From Thermoleophilia bacterium (GTDB lineage Bacteria; Actinomycetota; Thermoleophilia; Gaiellales; SKUG01), in contig JAOPYQ010000026.1 of the NCBI GenBank assembly GCA_025964555.1, forward strand, positions 62,001-126,000: a DNA stretch of 64,000 bases. The letters are read 5' to 3'. Position 1 is the stretch's first letter; the number at the start of each line of letters is the position of its first letter. The notes under the pieces were generated by a model. That model was not told where the DNA came from, did no database searches, and saw only the letters and a program-made list of their open reading frames with translations. Shown here piece by piece: positions 41,401 to 48,370 of this stretch. Made by a program: the position numbers and the translations under genes.

Positions 41401-44400
41401 TGTCAACAGCGTCACATTCCCCGACATCGATGGAGCTCCCGGCAACGGCTGGACTCCAGCTGGCTCGACGATCGCTACCGGAGGTCCGACCTATACGCAG
41501 CGTTACGCATGGACCACGAATGCGATTGCGATAGGCGGGGCGCTTTCTGCCATCGCGACCGACGCGGTTGGCCAGACAGCTACGTCGACGTTCCAGGCGC
41601 GGGCAGATGCCACGGCGCCCACCAACGGATCGATCACCTATGAGGACGGCCCCACCAACGGAACGGACCTCACGATTAGCACGACCTCCGGTACGGACGA
41701 CGGCTCCGGCCTTCGAACCGGGTCAGCCCGCATCGAAACAGCGGAGGCGTCCCTGAATAACGGCACATGCGGCTCCTTCGGCGCATTTGGCTCCCCCACT
41801 CTTGTGAGTGCTTCGCCGACCTCCGTAACTCTTGGGGCTGAGGGTTGCTACCGCTATCAGCTCGCTAACGCGGATAACGTCGGAAACGAGCAGACCGTGG
41901 AATCGACTCGCCTTGTGCAGGTTGATCGCACCGCTCCGACGGGCACGCTCGCAGTCGAAGGCATGGCGTCCCCACACGTTTCAGGAACGGCCAGCGACAC
42001 CGCAACCGTGGTAGCGAGCATCTCCGTCGTGTACAGCGGTCCTGCAAGCGGCACGCTTTGCGAGCCCGCCGCAACCGCGTCGTGGGTCTGCGATTGGTCA
42101 ACGTCCACCCTCCCTGTCGGCACCTATGTCATAACGGCCACACTCACCGATGCCGCGGGCAACACCACCGCACTAACCACGACGCATGTGCAGACGCCAG
42201 CGACACCGGTGATCGCACCGTCCGTCACGCTCGTTCGAGCGAGTACCGGCATCGTCGCCAAATGGACGCCAACCGCCGACGCGACCTCGTATCGCTGGCT
42301 GTGTGAGAACGTGACCCGCAACACATCGCTCAGCGGTTCGACTACGTTCACCAGCCAGAGTGGCCTCGCGATCCACACGCCCGCGTGCAGCGGCAATGGA
42401 TCGAATCCGGCAGGCACGACCATCCGCTTCACCGTCTGGCCAGTGAATGTCTACGGCGAGGGTCCCGCGAGCATTCCGCAGACGTTGGTCGTCGATTCGC
42501 GCCCCACTGTGAGTGGCGTCGTGGCGACGGGCTTCAACCTCGACAACTCGTCGATCGCGTGGAGGATCTCCAAGTCAGGGCCCGCGACGGTGAACGGCAC
42601 TCCAAACCACGATATGTACGCCCGTGTGCAGGATCTAGACGGCGACCTCTACGCGTTGTCGTCACCGGACCCGGACCTTGGAGCGGTGCAGGATGCTGCG
42701 GCGGCGGGTGACCGCGCGCGATTCATCTTCCGCGTAGCTCCGACCAACGCCGCGCGTCCGCAGGCCGCGTCCGCGCATCTGGTGATGCAGCTCGGCCCCG
42801 ATGACGGCGAGCGTCTCGTCCGTCTCGTCGAGGGCGTCCCGCCAACTGGGCTCGAGAGTGCGGCACTCAGCGGATCCGACGGTGATACGTGTGCACCGGG
42901 TCAGGCGAAGACCCTGACTGGCACGCATTGGACGCTTGATTGCTCGCGGCTCGTGTTGTCGCGGCCGTCGTCGGCACCGAGCGCGGTAGACATGCGCATC
43001 CCGCTGCGTCCCCGCGTTGGCGCACGCGGTGAGCACCTCCTGCCTGATCAGAACTACCAGGTATCGGGCTACGCTCGCGATGCGCGGCAGCCGGCAGACA
43101 ACCGCTTCCTGACACACTCAAATGCCGCGAGCACCGAGTACCCAGCCGCGACGCCGAGCACGATCAGTTCGGTGATCGCCGCCGACCGGATCGATCCCTC
43201 CGGCGAAATTTCTCCAACCGTTACTGGCAACAACGGCGCCCGCAAGATCAGCGCAACGATCAACGCGACCACGACGCTGCCATCGCCGGCGACTAACCCG
43301 TCGACCTACGACGGATCGCCCGTGGCGTCGGTTGCGATCACCATCGATCGCACTAGCGCGAACCCGGTGGAACGACTGGTCACCAACGCGGCGGCGAGTT
43401 GCCCAACCGCCGTCACGGCCACATGCAGCTACGTCTCGCCGGTCCTCCTTCCCGATTCCACGTACGAGGTCACCGCGCGCATCACGGACCAAGCCGGAAA
43501 CGTCGCAACCACCGCCGCTGCGGCGATCACGATTGCTGCCGAAACGTCGAGCGGTGGCGGGTTCCTCAACCCGAGCTTCGGAGATGCAGGCCTCGCGATT
43601 ACCGACATCGGCGCAGGAGGAGGCGATGTCACGCATAACTTCCTTGCCAGCAATGGCAACATCATTACCGTCGGCACGCGCATCGGGTCGACTTTCAGGG
43701 AAATCGCATTGACCAGCCACACGCCGAGCGGCGTGCGCGATGCGACGTTCGGAGTCGACGGAATCTCGATCGCGGCAACCGAAGACCTCACGGGCGACGC
43801 CGGCGCCATAGACGACGCCGGACGAATCCTCGTCGCGGGGTCCGCACAATACGGCAACTGGCTCCGGCTCAAGGTAACCCGATTCAATCCAAACGGATCC
43901 GTCGACACATCGTTCGGTACGACCGGAACGATCGCGCATCTCATAGGTCCGGGAACATTCCCGCAGCCAGTCCAGGTAAAGGACATGATCATCGACGACC
44001 ACGGACGCGTCGTGATCGCCGGCACGCAGTCCATCGCGCAGAACGAATTCGTGCTTGTGCGTCTCACCCCCAACGGCGAGCTCGACGCGACCTTTGGGAC
44101 GAACGGCTCGCGCACATGGCGCCCCGAAGGCAACGTCGAGGGCAACGCCAACCTCACCCAACTGCTCGATGGCACCTACGCACTCGGCGGCAACATCTAC
44201 TCGACCACCCGAAGCCCACAAGGCCGCTACGTCGTCGTCGCAAAATTCTCAGACACCGGAACACAGGACATGACATTCGGAACCAACGGCTACTACATAG
44301 GCCGCCCTGAAAACCAAGGAGGCGTCGCACGCCGCCTCATCCCCGAAGCGGACGGCTCGATCACTGTCGGGCTCTACCCAGACTCCGGCACGGGACTTGG

Positions 44401-44779
44401 AATTGCACGCCTGACACCAAGCGGACAACTCGACACCACGTTCGGCACCGGCAACGACGGAGCGACCTACCGCGCAGTCGACCTCACACTTGCCCGCGAA
44501 TTCGACCTCGTTAAGACCAGCGACGAACAGTATGTCGCCGTCGGCCGATCCGGCAACGACAACAACAACCCAGACAAGATCGCCATCGCCCGATTCCACA
44601 CCGACGGCCTCGTCGACACCACATTCGGCAACAACGGCGTCAACGAAACGTCAACGCCACAAGGCGCCATCCGAACGGTCAGCGCAGTGCAGCTCGTCCA
44701 GGGCGACGTCGTCGTCGCAGGCACGCTGATCCCAACTTCTGGCAACCGGAAGTTCCTGCTCGCGGGTTACCTGAACTAA
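35453..44779 (+). CDS. Giant secreted protein: glycosidase-like domain, Ig-like array, delta-60 propeller
   Basis: The 3108-residue protein has a signal peptide (VVVFAVLLAALLGIAAPAHA, about 14-33). Residues 40-480 resemble a clan-A glycoside hydrolase barrel: WTIFNEPNG near 205 has the NE acid/base signature and IWIPEVRY near 400 could hold the nucleophile. A long array of Ig-like or fibronectin-type domains follows, marked by recurring D-x-T-(A/S)-P and CY-(Q/D/E)-YR-(L/F/V) motifs. The last 420 residues are delta-60 repeats (RLTPNGELDATFGTNG and similar). The carbohydrate target is unknown. Codon use is less GC-biased than in the first 30 kb. Confidence 0.85.
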   Translation: MRPPFRTKHAPELVVVFAVLLAALLGIAAPAHADDILGPVTTFSLGSQDDFARSQPILSDKMTTKLEEAGADSERFFLQWNVIAAGCGGKNIVERADPENGCYNWSAPDRGVQAALGGAELGRKEKTLVMSTRGVPCFIYRGPATGENCAAADPYSSVWDPYVGPPNDRTKFNDEFIAFMKAAMIRYRGSARGGSHPFVANWTIFNEPNGAKYWYEAPLVGVAPNQTRGANTTLANRACHYGQLYSETIGALQGTTAPDGNKILTGTHRIALGPLTPGLVRPVGHVDYNAALKYLNLMLDQKCVTTSRVDAVAINAYPGDNHPFIGEDTVEVYRSGRISIVNLEEFRLGTGLTKATGHELKENCEPNPCRLIGSDDLTLKGIDSLDADFGVTRGKPIWIPEVRYQHEPYSASGGLDRYRKAELGQATWLPAAIHKAALYNVTFVSWYPFFSEDDGAGFDGAGLNDHVVNENAPYQTPDESQAGRRKPSFVAFQSPVSIRALPTTRKAGGRDARVYEVVSYYHGSTPTISTTALPVISTECSHAGQKSSWALHNWRGITNSPGLEYDINPSPARGTMRRAYIWGDVLVKVPWNQRFKPGITVDKKYKRAYKQVPMEKQSFCMTQRVPKGSGVAAGAVLHVQGFTRTLSKVSCIPKPAKPGEPAAPYKCDAWMPTHYRTYYAVAGSQSTGAVGDYLDDPRGRVITPGPDRVWPRPPLNALFAMPFSISASVTDPSDADDQDVLNLWQSEAPVAAASFHGDDEVSLSVAEVTGAQFIHPDVVVDPPVEPEGEELGLPESTLPFVWYNPRQAGSFRVSLDDPADSWTEARFSELTTSGWSDAGHNNGPDDEPGFYASIDDQGVAEQTYSFATNSAAPEPILVDAHADGDWDTTLSLSVEPDDTAPTGGSITAPRFENEPVVVSVAPGTDADSGVASWRLERSELRFDGEVDEGNPSRDHPARCLEQIAAWQQVGPERLTEFSDTQVANHRCYQYRLVVVDNVGNESVVSAPTTMVDMTAPDTGGFTVATRDRFLGQSWALLRFQRGSDTNGDPAELGVGIAQRRVWRRSTAFKSDQTCATSEWSSWTLIVPNLTNGDDSSNGWQYTNAGLLDATCYQYRLEQVDRTGNSSDPAGAGSHNGREFQQPIMKVDLQLPRFSPALYAVSANDPRVSGSGFGVVIVRTNAGAVSLDLDEATPSTLYARSGIRSVTTPSLPSPFLMNNAPSPDAGAWGPGRTSWGEGSYRTRYVIPAGTKTNRYGNSDVVVTSFAEVDDTSPAGFHYVRNGSQVRAEIDNDKPTNLYLAVSPEVTQGGHQLTHTTPQDAWLWDTWIERRYSPGTSATATASTAACSGAWSEWTRIGNDSSVPMYDPWVPGRAEGCYDYRFVATDRPGNRSEYQIAKPVWDDRTSPTATIDPVPQWVSTARVDLRISASDIGAGLSVVRITKRKGTPFGDGICIGGTWSILTPDAGLHKQFVAPVAISDTALVDNACYEYRVDAVDRAGNASEPMSSGVVQTGFTAPAATLTLSAGANPTRQMISGRSIVVNPSADAGSFNVNVALLSTLNIASVTFPSIQTVGNGSWAPTTTSTTNPYRASYTWTANAPLNKTQTVASRTRSGLTTNSTFDVTVDTQGPTGGSLSYAALGGPTLRASVTIGAGLDVGTGTVTRVLNRATATISNGTCGAFGALVEIARNPASPYTDNSIPAGRCVRYSLDLVDGVQNKTTIQPTAVLAPSGVGVDTTPPTAFTATADLVTLPAVTDGSAAPICATIPAIGTDPLRVNWSTATDAQSGIASYDLTLDNTTVSSSTASATFTTYMPAGTVVDGTHSLRVIARNGGGLTTTATPNPITVVRDRMAPSVTLIAPTGPMVRTPVAVQWTASDDRCFARVQIAIDGIVQTTTTAANSTRSLSAGGGSHVISVTAIDSAGNRTSTQRTVEVDTAPPSIGPARFTAASGADLQHVIGSTLYFNPNAPGSVDVAFDASDDTGVNSVTFPDIDGAPGNGWTPAGSTIATGGPTYTQRYAWTTNAIAIGGALSAIATDAVGQTATSTFQARADATAPTNGSITYEDGPTNGTDLTISTTSGTDDGSGLRTGSARIETAEASLNNGTCGSFGAFGSPTLVSASPTSVTLGAEGCYRYQLANADNVGNEQTVESTRLVQVDRTAPTGTLAVEGMASPHVSGTASDTATVVASISVVYSGPASGTLCEPAATASWVCDWSTSTLPVGTYVITATLTDAAGNTTALTTTHVQTPATPVIAPSVTLVRASTGIVAKWTPTADATSYRWLCENVTRNTSLSGSTTFTSQSGLAIHTPACSGNGSNPAGTTIRFTVWPVNVYGEGPASIPQTLVVDSRPTVSGVVATGFNLDNSSIAWRISKSGPATVNGTPNHDMYARVQDLDGDLYALSSPDPDLGAVQDAAAAGDRARFIFRVAPTNAARPQAASAHLVMQLGPDDGERLVRLVEGVPPTGLESAALSGSDGDTCAPGQAKTLTGTHWTLDCSRLVLSRPSSAPSAVDMRIPLRPRVGARGEHLLPDQNYQVSGYARDARQPADNRFLTHSNAASTEYPAATPSTISSVIAADRIDPSGEISPTVTGNNGARKISATINATTTLPSPATNPSTYDGSPVASVAITIDRTSANPVERLVTNAAASCPTAVTATCSYVSPVLLPDSTYEVTARITDQAGNVATTAAAAITIAAETSSGGGFLNPSFGDAGLAITDIGAGGGDVTHNFLASNGNIITVGTRIGSTFREIALTSHTPSGVRDATFGVDGISIAATEDLTGDAGAIDDAGRILVAGSAQYGNWLRLKVTRFNPNGSVDTSFGTTGTIAHLIGPGTFPQPVQVKDMIIDDHGRVVIAGTQSIAQNEFVLVRLTPNGELDATFGTNGSRTWRPEGNVEGNANLTQLLDGTYALGGNIYSTTRSPQGRYVVVAKFSDTGTQDMTFGTNGYYIGRPENQGGVARRLIPEADGSITVGLYPDSGTGLGIARLTPSGQLDTTFGTGNDGATYRAVDLTLAREFDLVKTSDEQYVAVGRSGNDNNNPDKIAIARFHTDGLVDTTFGNNGVNETSTPQGAIRTVSAVQLVQGDVVVAGTLIPTSGNRKFLLAGYLN

Positions 44780-45119
44780 TGCCACTGATCGTCACGATGG
44801 TCCCGGTGACCACGCGATCGGCACTTGCCGGTGCCCACCTCGATTCGTTGCGACGGATTGCCGAGGCGATCGATCGCGGGGTCGCCGACGGCATCGATCC
44901 ACCCGACGAGCCGTTCGACGTGTACGAGCTGTCGGACGACGATGCCCCCCCCCCCCCCCCCCCTACGATCCGGCTGACGTCTCGGATCCCACACCGGACG
45001 ACTGGAGTCGGAACGGGCTTTACACAGAAGCATCGATTTGTTCTCTTGTCATCTCTCCTCACCGAGCCGAGCGACACCAGCGGGCTTGCTCCTTGAGGCC
45101 GGAGGGCAACTCGAACTGA
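44779..45119 (+). CDS. Small acidic/Pro protein interrupted by a 19-C tract
   Basis: ATG 44779 overlaps the preceding stop (TAATG). The first 55 residues are helical and acidic, up to ELSDDDA. A run of 19 C (44945-44963) encodes prolines. As given, the frame ends at 45096. One C more, or two fewer, yields YDPADVSDPTPDDWSRNG and a stop at 45117-45119 that overlaps the next ATG (TGATG). Overlaps at both ends argue that this longer frame of about 113 residues is the real one. The cause is either a sequencing error in the run or slipped-strand phase variation. Confidence 0.65.
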
Positions 45120-45700
45120 TGGACGCTGACGACTTGGACGAACTGAAGGAGCAACTGGCGAGCCTGTTCGAGATCGATGAGACGCCGGAGTCCTTTGCCC
45201 ACGGTGGCGAGCTATTGAAAACGTATGGCGAGGCGATGCTGCATGCCCAATTGGTCGAGCGCTCGCTGACGTCGTTGTTGGTGATTCGCCGCTTCGCAGA
45301 GACCGGCGACATCGACACGATTGATGCGACTTTGTCCGAGATCCGCCGGGACTCGATGGGAGCCGTGCTGCAACTTCTCGAGCGCGAATTCAAGATAAGG
45401 AAAGGCACGAGCAAGCGCTACAACAATGCCACGGGACGACGCAACCGACTCGCACACGACTTTTTCGTCAGCAACTTCCGCGAGATGTTCTCGGATCACG
45501 GTCGTGACGCGCTCATCGAGCAGCTCAGACGGGATACCGAGTACTTCAAGGGCGTCGCCAGCTACTTCGACTCACTCGTGGGACCAATGCTTCTCAAAAC
45601 GGATCCGACATTCCTCGAGAAGGTCGTGCGTATGTACGCAAGTGGCGAGATCGACATCGACGGAAACGACACACCGAACGAGGATGACGATCACGCTTGA
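45119..45700 (+). CDS. HEPN-like helical protein
   Basis: The 193-residue all-helical protein contains GRRNRLAHDFF near 106-116, where R108 and H113 fit the R-x4-H motif of HEPN ribonucleases; the glutamate- and leucine-rich helices around it fit that fold. HEPN proteins are common RNA-cleaving effectors in toxin-antitoxin and phage defence loci. ATG 45119 overlaps the restored stop of the upstream gene; the open frame starts at 45038. An acidic tail (NEDDDHA) ends the protein. It is convergent with the ImmA/IrrE gene, 15 bases away. The HEPN label rests on one motif. Confidence 0.65.
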   Translation: MDADDLDELKEQLASLFEIDETPESFAHGGELLKTYGEAMLHAQLVERSLTSLLVIRRFAETGDIDTIDATLSEIRRDSMGAVLQLLEREFKIRKGTSKRYNNATGRRNRLAHDFFVSNFREMFSDHGRDALIEQLRRDTEYFKGVASYFDSLVGPMLLKTDPTFLEKVVRMYASGEIDIDGNDTPNEDDDHA

Positions 45701-45715
45701 CCTGATCGAGCGGAC

Positions 45716-46627
45716 TCATTCGACAACGACGGCTCCGGCCAGTGTTCGTCGTCGCGCGATCAGCTGGCGCTGTGGCCTCCAGATCAATACGAACACGCTG
45801 TAGGAGTTGCTGAACAGGTGCACGTTGAGGGCGACTTGCTCGCCTCGGAGATTCGGGTAGCCGAACGGCACCTGCATGCCCCCCTGCGCGGCGCATGCTG
45901 CGGCAACATGTGACACGAACGAGTACGGCGGAGCTTCAAGGACGTCCGGCCATTCGGTTGGCGATCCGATCTTCCTGGTCCAGCGCGCCGAGGCGACCGC
46001 CTCACGCCGCTTGAACCCGGTGATACCTGCCCCAACGACCGGCGACACATCAAGCACGAGGCCACAGAGCGACCTCCGGTGGGACTCGACGTATCGACGA
46101 AACGTTGCGTGAATCGATGCGCCGAAAGTCTCAGCGAGTTCGAGTATCGGCGCGAACCCGACCTCGTAGTCGGCAGCAATGCTTCGAAACAACTCACGCT
46201 GGAACAGCAACTCGGCTGCGCCTTGATTGGCCTCTCGCTCGAAGGTCTGCTGAGTTTGCCACGACAACGTCGCGGGGGTGTCGATCTCGATGAGCGCTTG
46301 CTGCCATGGGTAGATGTCGTGCGACACCTCATGGAGCTTGTTGAATCGACGCTTGCCTTCCACGTGAATATCAGGGTTGACGTAGATCTCGCGTGATCGG
46401 CGATCGAGGGCCGCCTGCACCTTGTGTCGCATGCCGCGAAGCTTCTGCTGCAGGTGCGCGGGCGCGGACTCGATCAGGTCGAAGATGGACTCGCTGGGCT
46501 GATGAAGCCCAGCGGCCTCGATGATGTCGTCCACGGGCGTTGGAAGGCGACCGGCCGCGCCGGCCTCGTCGAGTAGGCGCCGAGTCAGTCGTTTGATCTC
46601 GTCCGCGGAGTCCAGATCCTCCAACAC
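45716..46627 (-). CDS. ImmA/IrrE-type metallopeptidase
   Basis: The 303-residue protein has a zinc protease motif HEVSH (99-103, KLHEVSHDIYPW) and the downstream glutamate-containing EREANQGAAELLF helix of the ImmA/IrrE family. Family members cleave a cognate XRE repressor to derepress mobile elements or DNA-damage genes. The gene begins with GTG 46627, 7 bases after the stop of an XRE gene, so the two are an operon as in other ImmR/ImmA-like pairs. The C-terminal 150 residues form an unassigned sensor-like domain. It probably relieves repression of the divergent ubiquitin-like operon; that is inference. Confidence 0.88.
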   Translation of the reverse strand: MLEDLDSADEIKRLTRRLLDEAGAAGRLPTPVDDIIEAAGLHQPSESIFDLIESAPAHLQQKLRGMRHKVQAALDRRSREIYVNPDIHVEGKRRFNKLHEVSHDIYPWQQALIEIDTPATLSWQTQQTFEREANQGAAELLFQRELFRSIAADYEVGFAPILELAETFGASIHATFRRYVESHRRSLCGLVLDVSPVVGAGITGFKRREAVASARWTRKIGSPTEWPDVLEAPPYSFVSHVAAACAAQGGMQVPFGYPNLRGEQVALNVHLFSNSYSVFVLIWRPQRQLIARRRTLAGAVVVE

Positions 46628-46634
46628 CTCGTCG

Positions 46635-46997
46635 CTACCGTGCCTTTCGCTGGCGTATGAACGCGAGGTACTCCGCGAGCGCTTGGACCTCGTCGCCGCT
46701 CAGACCTTCAGGCGCGTTGAGCGCCTGTGCGAGTACGTTGACTTCGGATTCCTCGTCGGTCCTGCTCGCCGTGTCTGGAACGACATATCCGGCAAGCTGC
46801 ATGAGGTCACCGTAGTCGACGCCCAGGGTTGTCGAGAGTTTGTACAGCCGATGCGGCGACGGGGATTCGACGTCGCCCCGCTCCAGCTTCTGCAGATATG
46901 TCGCGGACATTTCCGACGGTTTGGCCACGCTCGCCAAGGACAATCCCTTGAGCTCGCGGACCTCGCGAAGGCGCTCCCCAAGACGCGACGACGACAT
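46635..46997 (-). CDS. XRE-family transcriptional regulator
   Basis: The 120-residue protein has an N-terminal lambda-repressor-like helix-turn-helix (LGERLREVRELKGLSLASVA, then MSATYLQKLERGDV) and a short C-terminal helical part that could be the protease-sensitive segment. It is transcribed with the ImmA/IrrE gene, away from the ubiquitin-like operon. A near-perfect palindrome and a half site in the 127-base gap are its likely operators. GGAGG lies 4 bases before ATG 46997. Confidence 0.92.
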   Translation of the reverse strand: MSSSRLGERLREVRELKGLSLASVAKPSEMSATYLQKLERGDVESPSPHRLYKLSTTLGVDYGDLMQLAGYVVPDTASRTDEESEVNVLAQALNAPEGLSGDEVQALAEYLAFIRQRKAR

Positions 46998-47014
46998 CTG
47001 CCCTCCATTCGTTT

Positions 47015-47021
47015 ATCAACT
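47015..47021. promoter_or_regulatory. Operator half site ATCAACT
   Basis: This ATCAACT repeats the arm of the palindrome at 47064-47083. It lies between the XRE start and the forward promoter, suited to autoregulation of the XRE gene. Confidence 0.4.
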
Positions 47022-47025
47022 CAGG

Positions 47026-47054
47026 TTTACGCCGAACACTCTAGCGGATATAGT
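47026..47054 (+). promoter_or_regulatory. Sigma-70-type promoter of the ubiquitin-like operon
   Basis: TTTACG (47026-47031) and TATAGT (47049-47054) are 17 bases apart, a good vegetative promoter spacing, in an unusually AT-rich stretch. Transcription would start near 47061, just at the operator palindrome. Confidence 0.55.
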
Positions 47055-47063
47055 GAGTGTACG

Positions 47064-47083
47064 CCATCAACTTCAGTTGATGG
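47064..47083. promoter_or_regulatory. Operator palindrome CCATCAACT-TC-AGTTGATGG
   Basis: Two perfect 9-base arms with a 2-base centre lie directly downstream of the -10 element. A repressor bound here would block initiation. The neighbouring XRE protein is the obvious candidate. Confidence 0.65.
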
Positions 47084-47124
47084 ATAAGCGACCAGCATCT
47101 ACCCAGCAAGGAGAACACCCAATC

Positions 47125-47442
47125 ATGGCACCAAGCGAACCCAGCAGCGATCCCGCCACCAAGGCCCGGACCGCCGCCAACCAAACGATCAACGTCACCG
47201 TGACCTTTCCGCTCAGCGGCAAGGGCGCATTCCACGACGACGCTACCCCCGATTCGTCGGTCGAGGACATCCGCAACGCCGCGATGGCCTATTTCGGCGT
47301 CTCGGACGACGCGAGCAACGTGTACGTTCTCAGCCACAAGCGCACTGCACTGACGGGCAGCGAGTCCATCAGCGACATCGCCGATCGCGCCCAAGCGATC
47401 AAGCTGACCCTCGCCAAGCAGCTCGTGGCCGGCGGCCGGTGA
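47125..47442 (+). CDS. Ubiquitin-like protein ending in Gly-Gly-Arg
   Basis: The 105-residue protein has a disordered leader (1-20) and then a beta-grasp-like pattern: strand INVTVTF, strand GAFHDDATPDSS, helix VEDIRNAAMAYFGV, strand NVYVLS, and a final KLTLAKQLVAGGR. The C-terminal GG-R resembles ubiquitin-like modifiers whose diglycine is activated by an E1 after trimming. AAGGAG lies 10 bases before ATG 47125. It is the first gene of a four-gene operon with E2-, JAB- and E1-like proteins and overlaps the next gene (GTGA). The fold is inferred from strand order, not from strong identity. Confidence 0.75.
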   Translation: MAPSEPSSDPATKARTAANQTINVTVTFPLSGKGAFHDDATPDSSVEDIRNAAMAYFGVSDDASNVYVLSHKRTALTGSESISDIADRAQAIKLTLAKQLVAGGR

Positions 47443-47885
47443 GCTCGCTCGAGACAGCGCTCGCACTCGAAGCGGACGAGGAGGCCGTCACCGCGTTCCT
47501 GACCGAATGCGGCGGCCGCCTCGTCCGCGACGAGGGCGACCCGGCGACCTACTGGGCCGAGATGCACCCTGCGAGCGCACCGCACGAGACCTACTTCGCG
47601 CGAGTCGCTTGGGCCGCGTATCCAGACCGACCGCCGTCAGTGCGGTTCTGCGAGGCGATCGGCGGCCGGTTCGACGTTCGAAATGCGTGGCCATCATGCC
47701 CTGGCGTTCGACCCGACGCCCCCCAGCACGACATCTGCGCATCGTTCACCGCCGAAGGCTTCCAGGCCCACCAGGAATGGACCTCCGGGCCACAGGCGTG
47801 GGTGAGCGAGGGCAACCCGTTCGCCCATGTCATCCAGTCGCTTCAGCACATGCTCGATCACCAATACGGAGGACGGCATCAATGA
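47439..47885 (+). CDS. E2-like ubiquitin-conjugating protein
   Basis: The 148-residue protein starts at GTG 47439, overlapping the modifier gene by four bases. YPDRPPSVRF (61-70) is the hallmark YP-x-x-PP-x-(V/I)-x-F of the UBC fold. HDICASF (C100) occupies the place of the E2 catalytic cysteine, and W114 with GP at 117-118 matches the downstream W-x-P part. A His/Gln-rich helix ends the protein. It would accept the modifier from the E1 as a thioester and pass it to target lysines. It has no RING-type E3 neighbour. Confidence 0.8.
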   Translation: MSSLETALALEADEEAVTAFLTECGGRLVRDEGDPATYWAEMHPASAPHETYFARVAWAAYPDRPPSVRFCEAIGGRFDVRNAWPSCPGVRPDAPQHDICASFTAEGFQAHQEWTSGPQAWVSEGNPFAHVIQSLQHMLDHQYGGRHQ

Positions 47886-48370
47886 CACGCTCATCCCACA
47901 CGCTCCCACGTGACATGGGCACCGCGATCGCCCTTCACGCCCGCTCTGCCGGCGCGCGACCGACCGAAACCGGGGGCTTCATCCTTGCCCACCCAGGCCA
48001 GGCACCGCACGTACTTGCAGTCGCAGGCGAGCGCGGCGTCGAGCGCCAGCGCGACCTGTTCTGCGTGAGCACGTCCGCGATCACGGAGCTGTTCGAATGG
48101 GCCGGAGACGAGAACCTGACGGTCGTGTCGCAATGGCACACACATCGCATGCACGCATTCCTTTCCGACACCGACCTGAGGTTCGCGTACAACGTCGAAG
48201 GCCTACGCAACATGATCGTGCCGGACTACGCCCGCGCGTCACCGGACCCAGCCGCGTGGGGCTGGTGGGTGTACTCCGACGGAGCATGGGTTCCGGAGGT
48301 TCCGCCGCAAGTAGGCAACCACCACTTCACGACCATCGCGTTCGACGAGGACGGAATCCATGGAAGCTGA
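47882..48370 (+). CDS. JAB/JAMM-domain peptidase
   Basis: The 162-residue protein has the JAMM elements in order: E29 in TETGGFIL, then H86-T-H88, S95 and D98 (HTHRMHAFLSDTD). The distance from the second His to Asp is one residue shorter than in AMSH or Rpn11. Zinc JAMM peptidases trim precursor modifiers or remove them from targets; here it could expose the diglycine of the GGR-ended modifier or reverse conjugation. It overlaps the E2 gene by ATGA and the E1 gene by 11 bases. Confidence 0.85.
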   Translation: MTRSSHTLPRDMGTAIALHARSAGARPTETGGFILAHPGQAPHVLAVAGERGVERQRDLFCVSTSAITELFEWAGDENLTVVSQWHTHRMHAFLSDTDLRFAYNVEGLRNMIVPDYARASPDPAAWGWWVYSDGAWVPEVPPQVGNHHFTTIAFDEDGIHGS

